Shown here piece by piece: positions 1-8,384 of a DNA stretch of 33,592 nucleotides. The DNA lies in contig CASDWO010000047.1 in assembly GCA_949284575.1 (NCBI GenBank), forward strand, positions 1-33,592, in the 5' to 3' direction. The notes under the pieces are model-generated. The model was not told where the DNA came from, did no database searches, and saw nothing but the letters and a program-made list of their open reading frames with translations. This DNA is from an uncultured bacterium (GTDB lineage: Bacteria > Bacillota_I > Bacilli_A > RF39 > UBA660). The translations under genes were made by a program, and so were the position numbers. Numbering within the stretch: position 1 is the first letter of the stretch; every line of letters begins with the position of its first letter.

Positions 1-132
1 GTGCTATTTAGGTGCTAAAAAGTTAGAAAACTTTTAAAATTATTTAATTTATGTTGGTATAAAATAAACAAAAAAAGTTAAAAAATAAGGGAAAAATGAA
101 GTTGTAAAATAAAAAGTGACTAAACAACTTCG
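1..132. other. Left-edge intergenic stretch
   Basis: I see no complete gene here. Frame 2 is open from the window edge to a stop at 35-37 and could be the last residues of a gene that lies outside the window, but this is too short to judge. A small perfect stem (18-24 with 29-35, loop of four) follows and could be its terminator, although the U-tract belongs to the stem itself. Confidence 0.3.
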
Positions 133-170
133 CCCCCTGAAGACGGACTTATGTCCGTCGCTTTTTGTTT
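133..170 (+). terminator. Hairpin terminator, copy 1 of a repeated element
   Basis: CCCCCTGAAGA is followed by stem GACGGAC (142-148), loop TTAT and GTCCGTC (153-159), then GC and a T-rich tail. The same layout, with identical flanks but a different, still fully paired stem, occurs at 5700-5738. The form is that of an intrinsic terminator. Which gene it serves is not visible, because no gene lies immediately upstream. Confidence 0.6.
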
Positions 171-213
171 ATATACAATTCAACAAAAAAGAGCAAATTA
201 ATTTAAAAAGAAG

Positions 214-258
214 AGATTTATGTGTAAAGGAAGATAAAATAACATAAATCTTTTTTTT
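214..258 (+). terminator. Intrinsic terminator, possibly bidirectional
   Basis: AGATTTATGT (214-223) pairs perfectly with ACATAAATCT (242-251), followed by a run of T to 258. An A-rich stretch on the left side could make it work on the minus strand too. There is no gene between this and the hairpin at 133-170. Confidence 0.55.
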
Positions 259-414
259 CGCATAAATTATTCCACGACAAAAAGAGTGTAAATACACTGT
301 AAAAATTTCCGACTCTAGTTTTTTTAAATTTTTAAAATTGTTGGTTATTATAAAGTTAAAATTAACACTTTGCGAAGAAATTTATTCTTTTTTGCTGGTT
401 TAGTAGACACATTT

Positions 415-443
415 TTGACAAATTAGTGTAAAAGTGCTATAAT
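415..443 (+). promoter_or_regulatory. Consensus sigma-A promoter of metG
   Basis: TTGACA (415-420), 17-base spacer, TATAAT (438-443). Both hexamers are perfect consensus. It lies directly upstream of the T-box leader and gives a predicted start near 450. Confidence 0.85.
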
Positions 444-449
444 CTACTT

Positions 450-735
450 ATTCACAAAGCCATTGCGAGGAAGAGTAAAAAAATATAAAGCATTTTAGAG
501 AACTCTGTTAGGTGAAAAAGAGGATGTAAGTATTTTTTGAACATGGCCCTCAAGGCGAATGACTGAAAGACTCTTAGTAGGTCATTACGGGGATGCCCGT
601 TATAGCAGATACCTATAACTATGCAAAGACATAAGTAGGTTAGTGAGTTTAATACAGTAATGTATTATTAAATAAGAGTGGTAACGTGAATATTTTCACC
701 TCTTAGGGACGTAGTGTTTCTAAGAGGTTTTTAAT
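450..735 (+). promoter_or_regulatory. T-box riboswitch leader of metG
   Basis: The roughly 290-base leader between the promoter and metG has T-box landmarks: an AGTA element (474-477), an AGAGA bulge segment near 496, and the sequence GTGAAAAAG after it. GAAC is followed by ATG at 543-545, a plausible methionine specifier codon. The antiterminator T-box motif reads AAGAGTGGTAACGTGAA (near 674-690). The terminator is CCTCTTAG (699-706) paired with CTAAGAGG (720-727) plus a T-run. By family knowledge, uncharged tRNA-Met binding at the specifier and T-box would prevent termination. The specifier choice is inferred from position and from the downstream gene, not from a folded model. Confidence 0.88.
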
Positions 736-757
736 TTTAAAGAAAGAGGGAGAGAAT

Positions 758-2389
758 ATGAATATTATAATTGGAATTAGTTGGCCTTTTGCTAATGGAG
801 AATTGCATATAGGTCATGCAGCAAGTAGTTTGCCAGGAGATGTTATAGCTAGATATCATAGATTAAAAGGAAATAATGTTATTTTGGTATCTGGTACAGA
901 TTGTTATGGTACACCTACTGAAGTAAAAGCATTAAAAGAAAATAAAAGTCCAAAAGAAATAGTAGATGAATGCCATGTTTCATTTGATAAAGATTTTGGC
1001 GATTTTGGTATAAGTTTTGATTTATACAATAGAACAGACGATGAGTATCATAAGAAGTTTGTTCAAGAACAATTTGTAAAATATTACAATAACGGATATT
1101 TAGAAGAAAAGGAGGAAGAACAATTATATTGTGAACACTGTAAATTATTTTTAGCAGATCGTTATATTATTGGAATATGTCCAAAATGTGGTTCTGAAAT
1201 TAAGGGTGATGAATGTGAAAAATGTGGTAGCTTACTTACAATCGATGAAGTAAAAGAAACTAAGTGTTTAATCTGTGGAAATAAGACATCGTACAAAACA
1301 AATAAAAACTTATATTTTAAGTTGTCTAGTTTTCAAAATGACATAAAAAGTTTGTTAGAATCAAAAAGAAATCTTTGGAGAGAAAATGCTGTTAATTTTA
1401 CTGAAAGATATTTAAAGGAAGGAATACCTGATAGATGTGCATCACGTACATTAAATTATGGAATTGACATACCAATAGAAGGGTTTAAAGATAAAAAATT
1501 ATATGGTTGGTTTGAAAATGTTTGGGGATATGTAACAGCAAGTAAAAAGTATGCTGAAAATAACAATTTAAATTGGGAAGATTTTTGGATGAATAACGAA
1601 AATAATAAAATATATTTAATTCATGCTAAAGACAATATTCCTTTCCATTCAGTTATATTTCCATCATTGCTATTAGCCACAAATGATAACTATAAATTAC
1701 CAGATAAAATAGTTTCAGATGAATATATAACAATAGAAGGAGAAAAACTTTCAAAGAGTAAAGGTAATTATATTACATTAAGACATCTATTAGATAATTA
1801 TCCAGTTGATTCAATTAGATATTATTTTAGTATTAATAATCCAGAGACAAGAGATTTTAATTTTACATATGAAGGATTTATTAATTCTATTAATGGAGAA
1901 TTATTAGGTAAGTGGGGGAATTTTGTAAATAGAACATTACAATTTATTAATAAGTCTTTTGATGGTAAATTAAGTAGCAATAGCATTGATAAAAATCTAG
2001 AAAACAAATTAAAAGAACTATATGATGTAGTTGGTAGAGATATTGATAATGGAGATACAAAGGATGGATTATCAAAGATATTTGATTTTATAAATTATTC
2101 TAATAAGTATTTTGATGAAAATGAACCATGGAAATTAGCTAAAGAAGATTCAGATAAATGCGAAGATATTTTATATAATTGTTGTAATATTATATTAAAT
2201 ATTAATAATTTATTAAAACCATACTTTGTTGAAACAACAAAAAGAGTAGAAACATATTTAAATGTAAGTATTAACGAATGGGATTATAATAGATTAAATA
2301 GTGTATCATTATCTAAAGAAATAAATCCATTATTTATAAGATATGATAAATCAGTGATTGAAGAAGAAAGAAAATTACTTAATAAATAA
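758..2389 (+). CDS. metG: Methionyl-tRNA synthetase
   Basis: Cytoplasmic class I aminoacyl-tRNA synthetase that charges tRNA-Met. The HIGH signature is intact at residues 17-20, and the KMSKS loop reads KLSKS at 330-334. A two-knuckle zinc insertion follows the Rossmann first half: CEHC from residue 125, then further CPKC, CEKC and CLIC pairs. The anticodon-binding helical domain fills the last 150 residues. At 543 residues it lacks the appended C-terminal tRNA-binding (Trbp111-like) domain found in longer bacterial MetRS. The start follows a good AAGAGGGAGAG ribosome site. The T-box leader makes regulation by tRNA-Met charging very likely. It sits beside defence-like genes, so a second, mobile MetRS copy is possible, but the sequence alone cannot show that. 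Confidence 0.95.
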   Translation: MNIIIGISWPFANGELHIGHAASSLPGDVIARYHRLKGNNVILVSGTDCYGTPTEVKALKENKSPKEIVDECHVSFDKDFGDFGISFDLYNRTDDEYHKKFVQEQFVKYYNNGYLEEKEEEQLYCEHCKLFLADRYIIGICPKCGSEIKGDECEKCGSLLTIDEVKETKCLICGNKTSYKTNKNLYFKLSSFQNDIKSLLESKRNLWRENAVNFTERYLKEGIPDRCASRTLNYGIDIPIEGFKDKKLYGWFENVWGYVTASKKYAENNNLNWEDFWMNNENNKIYLIHAKDNIPFHSVIFPSLLLATNDNYKLPDKIVSDEYITIEGEKLSKSKGNYITLRHLLDNYPVDSIRYYFSINNPETRDFNFTYEGFINSINGELLGKWGNFVNRTLQFINKSFDGKLSSNSIDKNLENKLKELYDVVGRDIDNGDTKDGLSKIFDFINYSNKYFDENEPWKLAKEDSDKCEDILYNCCNIILNINNLLKPYFVETTKRVETYLNVSINEWDYNRLNSVSLSKEINPLFIRYDKSVIEEERKLLNK

Positions 2390-2394
2390 AGAAT

Positions 2395-2455
2395 ATGACA
2401 CTATGACACTATAAATGCGTGTAGGATACTCACAAACAACGTGTCACTGTGTCAT
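2395..2455. repeat. Imperfect inverted repeat downstream of metG
   Basis: ATGACACT occurs twice in tandem (2395-2402, 2403-2410). The segment 2395-2409 pairs with GTGTCACTGTGTCAT (2441-2455) with about two mismatches. No T-run follows, so it looks less like a terminator than like an operator or a 3' mRNA stem. Function unknown. Confidence 0.5.
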
Positions 2456-2484
2456 TTAGATAATAAAAATAACAGGATTCATGA

Positions 2485-2556
2485 TATAATAATATATGTA
2501 AAAGGGAAGCGCTAGTACAGGCTTATATTTATAAGTTTTTGTATTGGCGTTTTTTT
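2485..2556 (+). promoter_or_regulatory. Promoter -10 and terminator-like attenuator ahead of the helicase
   Basis: TATAAT (2485-2490) is followed about 20 bases later by a long hairpin. Positions 2510-2521 pair with 2538-2549, including several G-U pairs, and 2522-2526 pair with 2531-2535. A seven-base T-run ends at 2556. The helicase ATG is only 20 bases further on, too close for another promoter, so transcription of the helicase must cross this hairpin. It may be an attenuator, or metG's terminator that is read through. No convincing -35 box is visible. Confidence 0.55.
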
Positions 2557-2576
2557 AGTAGTAAGGAAGTGAAATA

Positions 2577-5531
2577 ATGGAATATCGTATTGAGGGAAAT
2601 TTAATTAATTGTCAGTATAATTATGATGGTAATGAAGTATTAAAAAAAGATATTATAAAGTCATGGGAAAATAATTTAAATTATGATTTATTGGAAAAAA
2701 AACTAAGGAAACCACAATTGGGAGCATTATATGCATTAAAATCTCACTTTACTGTTTCTGATAATGAAGCAACCGTTGTAATGCCGACTGGTACAGGTAA
2801 AACAGAAACCATGTTATCATATATAGTTAGTGAAAAATTAGAGCAGATATTAATTATATTACCTAGTGTTTTATTAAGAGATCAAACTTATAATAAATGT
2901 AAAACCTTAGGTCTTATTTCACAATTTAAAATATTAAATGAAAACGCCTTATTACCAAATGTATGCTTGTTAAAAAAAACACCTAGTGATAAAGAAGCAC
3001 TTGAAAATATTACACGAAATGTTAATATTATTGTTTCGACAATAGGTATTATATCTAGACTTAATGATGAACAAATAAATATTCTCAAAAGAACTTGTAA
3101 TGCAGTAATAATTGACGAAGCTCATCATATAGCAGCTAAAACTTGGAACAATGTAAAATCTAAGTTTAAACCTTCGAAAATAATACAATTTACTGCCACT
3201 CCTTTTAGAAATGATAATAAAAAAATAGACGGCAAAATTATTTATAATTATCCATTAAGTAATGCACAAAAAGAAGGTTATTTTACAAAAATAAATTTTA
3301 ATCCTGTAATTGAATATGATATTTCAAAATCAGATTTAGCAGTAGCTAAGAAGTCAATTGCAATTTTGAAAAATGATATTCAAAATGGTTATGATCACTT
3401 ATTGTTGGTAAGAGCTGGTTCAAAGAATAGAGCTTTAGATTTGTATGAAAATATATATAAAAAATTATATAACAATTATAATCCAGTATTGATAACAAGT
3501 GACCAAACAAAAAATGCGAATAAAGATAATTTATCTAAATTAAGAAGTTTGGAATCAAGAATAGTTGTTTGTGTAGATATGTTTGGAGAAGGAATAGATT
3601 TACCAAATTTAAAAATAGCAGCAATTCATGATAAATATAAAAGTTTACCAATTACTCTTCAATTTATAGGACGTTTTGCCAGGGTTAGTAATGAGAAAAT
3701 AGGGAATGCTTCATTAGTTGCTAATATTATGATTGAGGAAGTTAATGAAGAAATAAAACAATTGTATTCACTGGATTCTAATTGGGATTACATAATTAGT
3801 GATTTATCAAAAACAGCAATAGGAAAAGAGATATCTTTTCAACAATTTATGAGCGGTTTTGATATAGAACAATTACGAGAGATATCGGTAAAGCAGTTAG
3901 TTCCAAAAGTGAGTATGGTTGCATATAAAACTGATATAAATGAATGGCAATTAGAAAATTGGAAAAAAATATTTAATGATGAATTATCTGTAATTTCAGT
4001 AAATGAAGAAAACAATACGTTCGTAATTATTGAAACTATTGAATCTCCAATTTCTTGGACATCAAATAAAATTATAACTAATAAAATATTGGAGTTGCAT
4101 GTTGTTTATTGGAATAAAGAAAAAAATACAGTATTTATAAATTCTTCTAATAAAACAATCTCAAATATGATAGCAGAAAAAATTTTCAATACAACAAATA
4201 AAATTAATGGTGATGTAGTATTTAGGGCATTATCAGGTATTAATAGATTAATGATGGCTTCAGTAGGATTGAGAACAGCTATTAATGGCCCAATTAGATA
4301 TAAAATGTATGCAGGGATTGATATTGCATCAGGAATAAGTGATTCCGCTGCAGGAACCTCTATTAAATCCAACATATTTGGTACTGGATATAATGGTAAT
4401 GGTAAGGTATCAATTGGTTGTTCATATAAAGGGACGATATGGTCTAAATGGGTAGAAACAATAGATTATTGGAAGGATTGGTGTGACAATATACTTGATA
4501 AATTATTGGATGACTCAATCAATACACAAGATATTTTAAATTCAGCATTAGTCCCAAAAGTTATCAATAAAAGACCTAATCGTGTACCAATTTCTATAGA
4601 GTGGCCAGATGATTTAGCGATTGAAGATTATAATAAATATTTTATTAAAAGCGGAATAAACGAATATAGTCTAGATGAGGTAGATTTAAAAATAAAGGAT
4701 GCAGAATTATTGGATAAAAATATAACATTCTTAATAAATGATTTACAATTCCAACTTGAAATTACAAATAAAGGTTATAAATTTATAAATGATTCTGGTA
4801 AAAAAGTAGAATTGTTAAAAAATAATAATAGTATGGGAAATATAAGTGATTACTTTAAAGAAAATCCACCAAGAATATTCTTTGATAATCAGTCTTCGAT
4901 TGAAGGTAATCTTTATGTAGAGATTAATAAAGATCTTTCCAATTATTTTAACAAAGATAGAATAATTAGAGAAAATTGGGAAAGTGTTGATATTTCTGTA
5001 GAATCACAAACGAAGAATAAAATTAAAAATTCTATTCAATATCATATGATTGAAAAATTAAAAACTAGTAATAAATATCAAGTTATCTTCGATGATGATG
5101 GTTCTGGTGAAATTGCAGATATAGTAACTTTGAGAGAAGAGGAGAAATGTATTTATATTGAATTATATCATTGTAAGTTTAGTGGTAATACTATTCCCGG
5201 AAAAAGAATTAGTGATTTATATGAAGTTTGTGGACAATGTCAAAAATCTATTAAATGGAGAGCGAATATTGATACAATAATTGATCATATATTACACAGA
5301 GAAAATTTGGCACAAGAAAAAAATTATTCAAGAATTGAATTAGGAGATTTAGAAACTATATATAAGTTTAAAAATTTATTACGATGTAAAAAAATAGATA
5401 TGAAAATATTTATCGTTCAGCCTGGAGTAGATTCAAAAAGCATTACATCAGACATGATGTATTTATTGAGTTGTACACAATCGTATTTAATAGATACATA
5501 TAATATTCCTTTAACTATTATTTGTTCATAA
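2577..5531 (+). CDS. Large DEAH-box helicase with possible C-terminal nuclease domain
   Basis: A 984-residue superfamily 2 helicase of the type III restriction/Res-like group. Walker A GTGKT is at residues 72-76, DEAH at 180-183, TATP at 206-209, and motif VI QFIGRFAR at 362-369. The remaining 600 residues match no domain I recognise with certainty. Near the C-terminus, ADIV (D848) followed by IELYHCK (E862, K867) resembles the D...E...K core of PD-(D/E)XK-type nucleases, but the E-to-K spacing is unusual, so this is tentative. The gene stands alone: metG lies upstream and non-coding or degraded DNA downstream. The ATG follows an AAGGAAGTG ribosome site. Large helicase-nuclease fusions in accessory DNA are often phage-defence proteins, and that is the most likely role by inference. 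I cannot assign it to a named system. Confidence 0.8.
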   Translation: MEYRIEGNLINCQYNYDGNEVLKKDIIKSWENNLNYDLLEKKLRKPQLGALYALKSHFTVSDNEATVVMPTGTGKTETMLSYIVSEKLEQILIILPSVLLRDQTYNKCKTLGLISQFKILNENALLPNVCLLKKTPSDKEALENITRNVNIIVSTIGIISRLNDEQINILKRTCNAVIIDEAHHIAAKTWNNVKSKFKPSKIIQFTATPFRNDNKKIDGKIIYNYPLSNAQKEGYFTKINFNPVIEYDISKSDLAVAKKSIAILKNDIQNGYDHLLLVRAGSKNRALDLYENIYKKLYNNYNPVLITSDQTKNANKDNLSKLRSLESRIVVCVDMFGEGIDLPNLKIAAIHDKYKSLPITLQFIGRFARVSNEKIGNASLVANIMIEEVNEEIKQLYSLDSNWDYIISDLSKTAIGKEISFQQFMSGFDIEQLREISVKQLVPKVSMVAYKTDINEWQLENWKKIFNDELSVISVNEENNTFVIIETIESPISWTSNKIITNKILELHVVYWNKEKNTVFINSSNKTISNMIAEKIFNTTNKINGDVVFRALSGINRLMMASVGLRTAINGPIRYKMYAGIDIASGISDSAAGTSIKSNIFGTGYNGNGKVSIGCSYKGTIWSKWVETIDYWKDWCDNILDKLLDDSINTQDILNSALVPKVINKRPNRVPISIEWPDDLAIEDYNKYFIKSGINEYSLDEVDLKIKDAELLDKNITFLINDLQFQLEITNKGYKFINDSGKKVELLKNNNSMGNISDYFKENPPRIFFDNQSSIEGNLYVEINKDLSNYFNKDRIIRENWESVDISVESQTKNKIKNSIQYHMIEKLKTSNKYQVIFDDDGSGEIADIVTLREEEKCIYIELYHCKFSGNTIPGKRISDLYEVCGQCQKSIKWRANIDTIIDHILHRENLAQEKNYSRIELGDLETIYKFKNLLRCKKIDMKIFIVQPGVDSKSITSDMMYLLSCTQSYLIDTYNIPLTIICS

Positions 5532-5699
5532 TAATAATTAAAGATAAATATACTAAATTTTCTAGATACCAAAAATAGATACTAAATATTTGAAATAATG
5601 TTATTTTAATAAACTCTAATAAATTTAAGAAAATGAAAAAGCCTTATTTTATAAGACTTCAACAAATTATTAAATTATTACGAACTAGTATTTAGATTC
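5532..5699. other. Non-coding stretch after the helicase
   Basis: There is no gene here. AAGCCTTATTTTATAAGACTT (5639-5659) folds into a hairpin with one internal mismatch but has no T-run after it. The rest is featureless AT-rich sequence. Confidence 0.5.
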
Positions 5700-5738
5700 C
5701 CCCCTGAAGAGAGCCTATGGCTCTCGCTTTTTTGTTTG
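5700..5738 (+). terminator. Hairpin terminator, copy 2 of a repeated element
   Basis: CCCCCTGAAGA (5700-5710) is followed by stem GAGAGCC (5709-5715), loop TAT and GGCTCTC (5719-5725), then GCTTTTTTGTTTGTAT. Flanks match the element at 133-170 while the stem bases differ but stay paired. It abuts the truncated regulator at 5739 without a gap, so it marks a recombination junction or replaced the 5' part of that gene. Confidence 0.6.
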
Positions 5739-5825
5739 TATTTAATTAAATTAGCAATATATTTTAATACTAGTGTTGATTATTTAATTGGACTTACTGA
5801 TGGGAAGATGCCATATAAAAGGTAA
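5739..5825 (+). pseudogene. C-terminal remnant of an XRE/Cro-CI-type regulator
   Basis: The reading frame encodes YLIKLAIYFNTSVDYLIGLT followed by eight residues and a TAA stop at 5823-5825. This is the characteristic last helix of an XRE-family DNA-binding domain (LIKLAxYFNxSVDYLxGLTD). Everything upstream in that frame is the hairpin element, with no start codon or helix-turn-helix. It is therefore a 5'-truncated relic, probably cut when the neighbouring DNA was acquired. Confidence 0.75.
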
Positions 5826-5868
5826 GTAAAAATAGATAAATAAAATCACTATTATACTAAAATATAAG

Positions 5869-5943
5869 TAGTAGGTTGTAATCTACTATTTTTCTTTTCT
5901 ATTTAATGATATAATTATCTAAACAACAAATAGTAATTTGTTG
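5869..5943 (+). promoter_or_regulatory. Terminator, promoter and start-site inverted repeat upstream of vanY
   Basis: TAGTAG (5869-5874) pairs with CTACTA (5883-5888), giving a terminator with tail TTTTTCTTTT. After 11 bases comes TATAAT (5910-5915). Just after the predicted start, CAACAAAT (5924-5931) and ATTTGTTG (5936-5943) form a perfect 8-base inverted repeat, either an operator or a 5' hairpin. The same terminator-tail, 11 bases, -10 spacing recurs at 13772 and 16964. Confidence 0.55.
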
Positions 5944-6076
5944 AAATGTAGATAAATAAGAACAAAAGGATATTTATGAGTTAATTTTGTTAGTAATAGA
6001 AACAGTGTGTTTGTTTCATTGCCTTGAAAGAAAATCTAAAGGTAATATAATGATAGTAAACCAAAGGGGTATATGA

Positions 6077-7210
6077 ATGAAGAAAAAAGTAAAAATAATT
6101 ATTGTTATATCTGTATTAGTTGTAGTGATATTAATTATTGGTGGAATATATCTTAATTCTAAAAGGTTAGTTTTAGAATATGAGAATAATATAGAAGTTG
6201 ATGTTAATGAAAAAATATATAATCTTGATGCCATAAAAAATATAAAAAACGGTAAAATTATAACAAAAAGAGAATTAGTTAATACAACTAAGCTTGGTAA
6301 AGTAAAAGTTACTTTTCAAGTGGAGAATTTTTTCAAAAAAAGAGTTAAATATAAATATATAGTTAATGTTGTAGATAAAGAAGCTCCTAAAATTATATTT
6401 AAAAATGAGCTTGAGAGTGAAATAGGAGAAGAGATTGATTTATTAAAAGATGTTACAGTTGAAGATAATTCTAAAGAAAATATTATTCCACAAGTAGAAG
6501 GTGAATATGATATTAATAAATCTGGTGATTATAAATTATATTATATAGCCGAGGATACTAGCGGTAATAAAGCAAAAGAAGAATTTGTTTTGCACATTAA
6601 GGAAAAAAATGTTGAAAAACAAATAACTTCAAATGATAACCAGGGTGCCACTTTTTTTACAACTTCTAAAGGATTTAAAGGAGTAACTAAAAATGGAGTT
6701 ACTTATATTGAGGGTTATCTTGTTGTTAATAAGACATACACGTTACCATCAAGTTATGGAAATGGTTTAACAAATGCTACAACAGAGGCTTTCAATAAAA
6801 TGCAAGCAGCAGCTAAGGCGGATGGTTTAAATATATACATATCAAGTGGTTTTAGATCATACAGTTATCAAAAAACTTTATATAATAATTATGTAAATAG
6901 AGATGGTGTTGTTGCCGCTGATACATATTCAGCTAGAGCAGGTCATTCAGAACATCAATCAGGATTAGCTTTTGATGTAAATACTATTAATGATTCTTTT
7001 GCTAATACTGAAGAAGGAAAATGGTTAAATGATAATTGTTATAAATATGGTTTTATTCTAAGATATCCAAATGGGAAAAGTGATGAAACTGGATATCAAT
7101 ATGAACCTTGGCATTTTAGATATGTTGGTGTTGAATTGGCAGAAAAATTATATAATAATGGTAATTGGATTACTGTTGAAGATTACTTTGGAATTACAAG
7201 TAGATATTAA
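6077..7210 (+). CDS. Membrane-anchored D,D-carboxypeptidase, VanY family
   Basis: Predicted to remove the terminal D-Ala from peptidoglycan stem peptides outside the membrane. Residues 5-28 are a single hydrophobic anchor. Residues about 30-180 form two beta-rich, Ig-like segments; the second (KEAPKI...GDYKLYYIAEDTSGN) resembles DUF5011/bacterial Ig repeats. The catalytic VanY (M15B) domain follows with FRSYSYQ, SEHQSGLAFD (H293, D300 as zinc ligands) and EPWHFRYV (E343 base, H346 ligand). All expected catalytic residues are present. The chosen ATG has AAGGGG seven bases upstream; an overlapping ATG at 6073 is out of frame. VanY alone does not imply vancomycin resistance, since no vanHAX is present. 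A promoter with a start-site inverted repeat lies upstream. Confidence 0.9.
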   Translation: MKKKVKIIIVISVLVVVILIIGGIYLNSKRLVLEYENNIEVDVNEKIYNLDAIKNIKNGKIITKRELVNTTKLGKVKVTFQVENFFKKRVKYKYIVNVVDKEAPKIIFKNELESEIGEEIDLLKDVTVEDNSKENIIPQVEGEYDINKSGDYKLYYIAEDTSGNKAKEEFVLHIKEKNVEKQITSNDNQGATFFTTSKGFKGVTKNGVTYIEGYLVVNKTYTLPSSYGNGLTNATTEAFNKMQAAAKADGLNIYISSGFRSYSYQKTLYNNYVNRDGVVAADTYSARAGHSEHQSGLAFDVNTINDSFANTEEGKWLNDNCYKYGFILRYPNGKSDETGYQYEPWHFRYVGVELAEKLYNNGNWITVEDYFGITSRY

Positions 7211-7222
7211 AGTTTAGTAAAA

Positions 7223-7357
7223 AAAGGGAAAAATGAAAATAAAAAAGAGATATTAATATATGATTATTTTGATGATAACTTTGCTAAGACAATAAAAATG
7301 TTTTTAAAAAGAAAGAATACCTATGAAAAATTAGGTTATGAAATGGTTGGTGTGTAA
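7223..7357 (+). pseudogene. C-terminal remnant of a helicase-like protein
   Basis: The frame reads KKEILIYDYFDDNFAKTIKM, then FLKRKNTYEKLGYEMVGV and a TAA stop at 7355-7357. This resembles the tail of Res/DEAD-type helicases, in which an 'IYDYVD' strand is followed by a basic helix ending in 'KxLGYE'. No start codon, ribosome site or upstream helicase domain exists, so it is a fragment left after deletion. The family assignment rests on this short pattern only. Confidence 0.45.
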
Positions 7358-7523
7358 TATTAATAGTAACTACTTTTTGTTTTAAATATATTTAATAAAT
7401 GATATAATTGTAGTGGTATTTGTACTGTGAGTTATAGACGATTTAGAGATAGCATAATGTATATAAATGCTACAATAAATTTTAATTTGTTAGAAAGATA
7501 GTATTTTGTGAGGAGGAACTCTG
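7358..7523 (+). promoter_or_regulatory. Promoter region of the SDR gene
   Basis: TATAAT lies at 7403-7408 with no good -35 box. The gene follows after about 110 bases behind an AGGAGG site at 7511. Nothing else is recognisable. Confidence 0.45.
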
Positions 7524-8207
7524 ATGGGAAAAGTAATAGTAATAACAGGTGGAAGTGATGGTTTAGGAAGAACATTAACTGAATCTCTTTCTCAAGAAAA
7601 TGATGTAATAATTTTAGCAACTAATGAACAAAAATTAATTGAGGTTGCCAATAGTAATAACTGTAATTATGAAGTTTGTGATGTGAGAAATTATACTTTA
7701 GTAGAAAAAAGTATTAAGAAAATTATAGATAATTTTGGAAGAATAGATGTATTAATTAATAATGCTGGACTTTGGATTCAAGAAGAATTAGAATTAAATG
7801 ATAGTGATAGAATCAATTCAGTTGTTGATGTTAATTTACTTGGGGTTATTAATTGTTCTAAAGCAGTGATTCCAATTATGAAGAATAATAAAGATGGATT
7901 AATAATCAATATTAATTCACAGGCAGGAATAAATCATAAAGCTGAAAGAGTTGTGTATAATGCTACAAAGTGGGGAGTAACTGGCTTCTCAAAGTCGTTA
8001 CAGGATGAAGTTGCAAAATATGGGATAAGAGTGACTAATGTTATGCCAGGTATGATGAAAACAAATATGTTTAAGAAAATGAATATTCAAAAAAATATGG
8101 ATAATGGTCTTGATACAAAAGAAGTTGCTAGACTAATTGAGTTTATAATTGATACACCTTCTGATGTAATGATACCAGAAGTGGGAATAAAAAATATTAA
8201 TAATTAA
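7524..8207 (+). CDS. Short-chain dehydrogenase/reductase (classical SDR)
   Basis: A 227-residue cytoplasmic NAD(P)-dependent oxidoreductase with a Rossmann fold. The cofactor motif TGGSDGLG is at residues 8-15, NNAG at 79-82, and the catalytic triad is S132, Y145, K149 with the usual spacing. PGMMKTNMF follows the active site, as in classical SDRs. The length is slightly short for the family (about 250), with a shortened C-terminus. The substrate cannot be predicted. It begins behind a strong AGGAGG site and appears to be a single-gene unit, with a -10 box at 7403 upstream and a repeat region with terminator downstream. Confidence 0.9.
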   Translation: MGKVIVITGGSDGLGRTLTESLSQENDVIILATNEQKLIEVANSNNCNYEVCDVRNYTLVEKSIKKIIDNFGRIDVLINNAGLWIQEELELNDSDRINSVVDVNLLGVINCSKAVIPIMKNNKDGLIININSQAGINHKAERVVYNATKWGVTGFSKSLQDEVAKYGIRVTNVMPGMMKTNMFKKMNIQKNMDNGLDTKEVARLIEFIIDTPSDVMIPEVGIKNINN

Positions 8208-8267
8208 TCTTAAAAACATAATTGTTAAGTTATGTTAGTTATATATATTAATTCTAATAGTAGTAAT

Positions 8268-8376
8268 AAAAAAGTAGGTGAAGCCAGCCTCAAATGGCAA
8301 TTAAAAAAGTGAGTGAAGCCAGCTCTATAAATGGTAGCTAAAAAAGTGAGTGAAGTCAGCTCTATAAATGACAGTA
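8268..8376 (+). repeat. Three tandem ~36-base repeats, each with a covarying hairpin
   Basis: Copies at 8268-8302, 8303-8339 and 8340-8376 share AAAAAAGTGAGTGAAG, then a small stem-loop. The stems are GCCA/TGGC (8283-8286, 8295-8298), GCCA/TGGT (8318-8321, 8332-8335) and GTCA/TGAC (8355-8358, 8369-8372). The third stem carries a paired double change relative to the first. A partial fourth unit starts at 8377 and runs into a terminator. Neither long frames nor CRISPR-like spacers are present. Stem conservation with sequence change suggests the RNA shape matters. Confidence 0.7.
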
Positions 8377-8384
8377 AAAAAAGT

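Noticed and set aside
6077-7210. VanY plus VanZ taken as a vancomycin-resistance cluster
   Set aside because: They lie 11 kb apart and no vanS/R, vanH, D-Ala-D-Lac ligase or vanX is present.
8268-8376. Tandem repeats considered as a CRISPR array
   Set aside because: The units follow each other directly with no unique spacers, and no cas genes are present.
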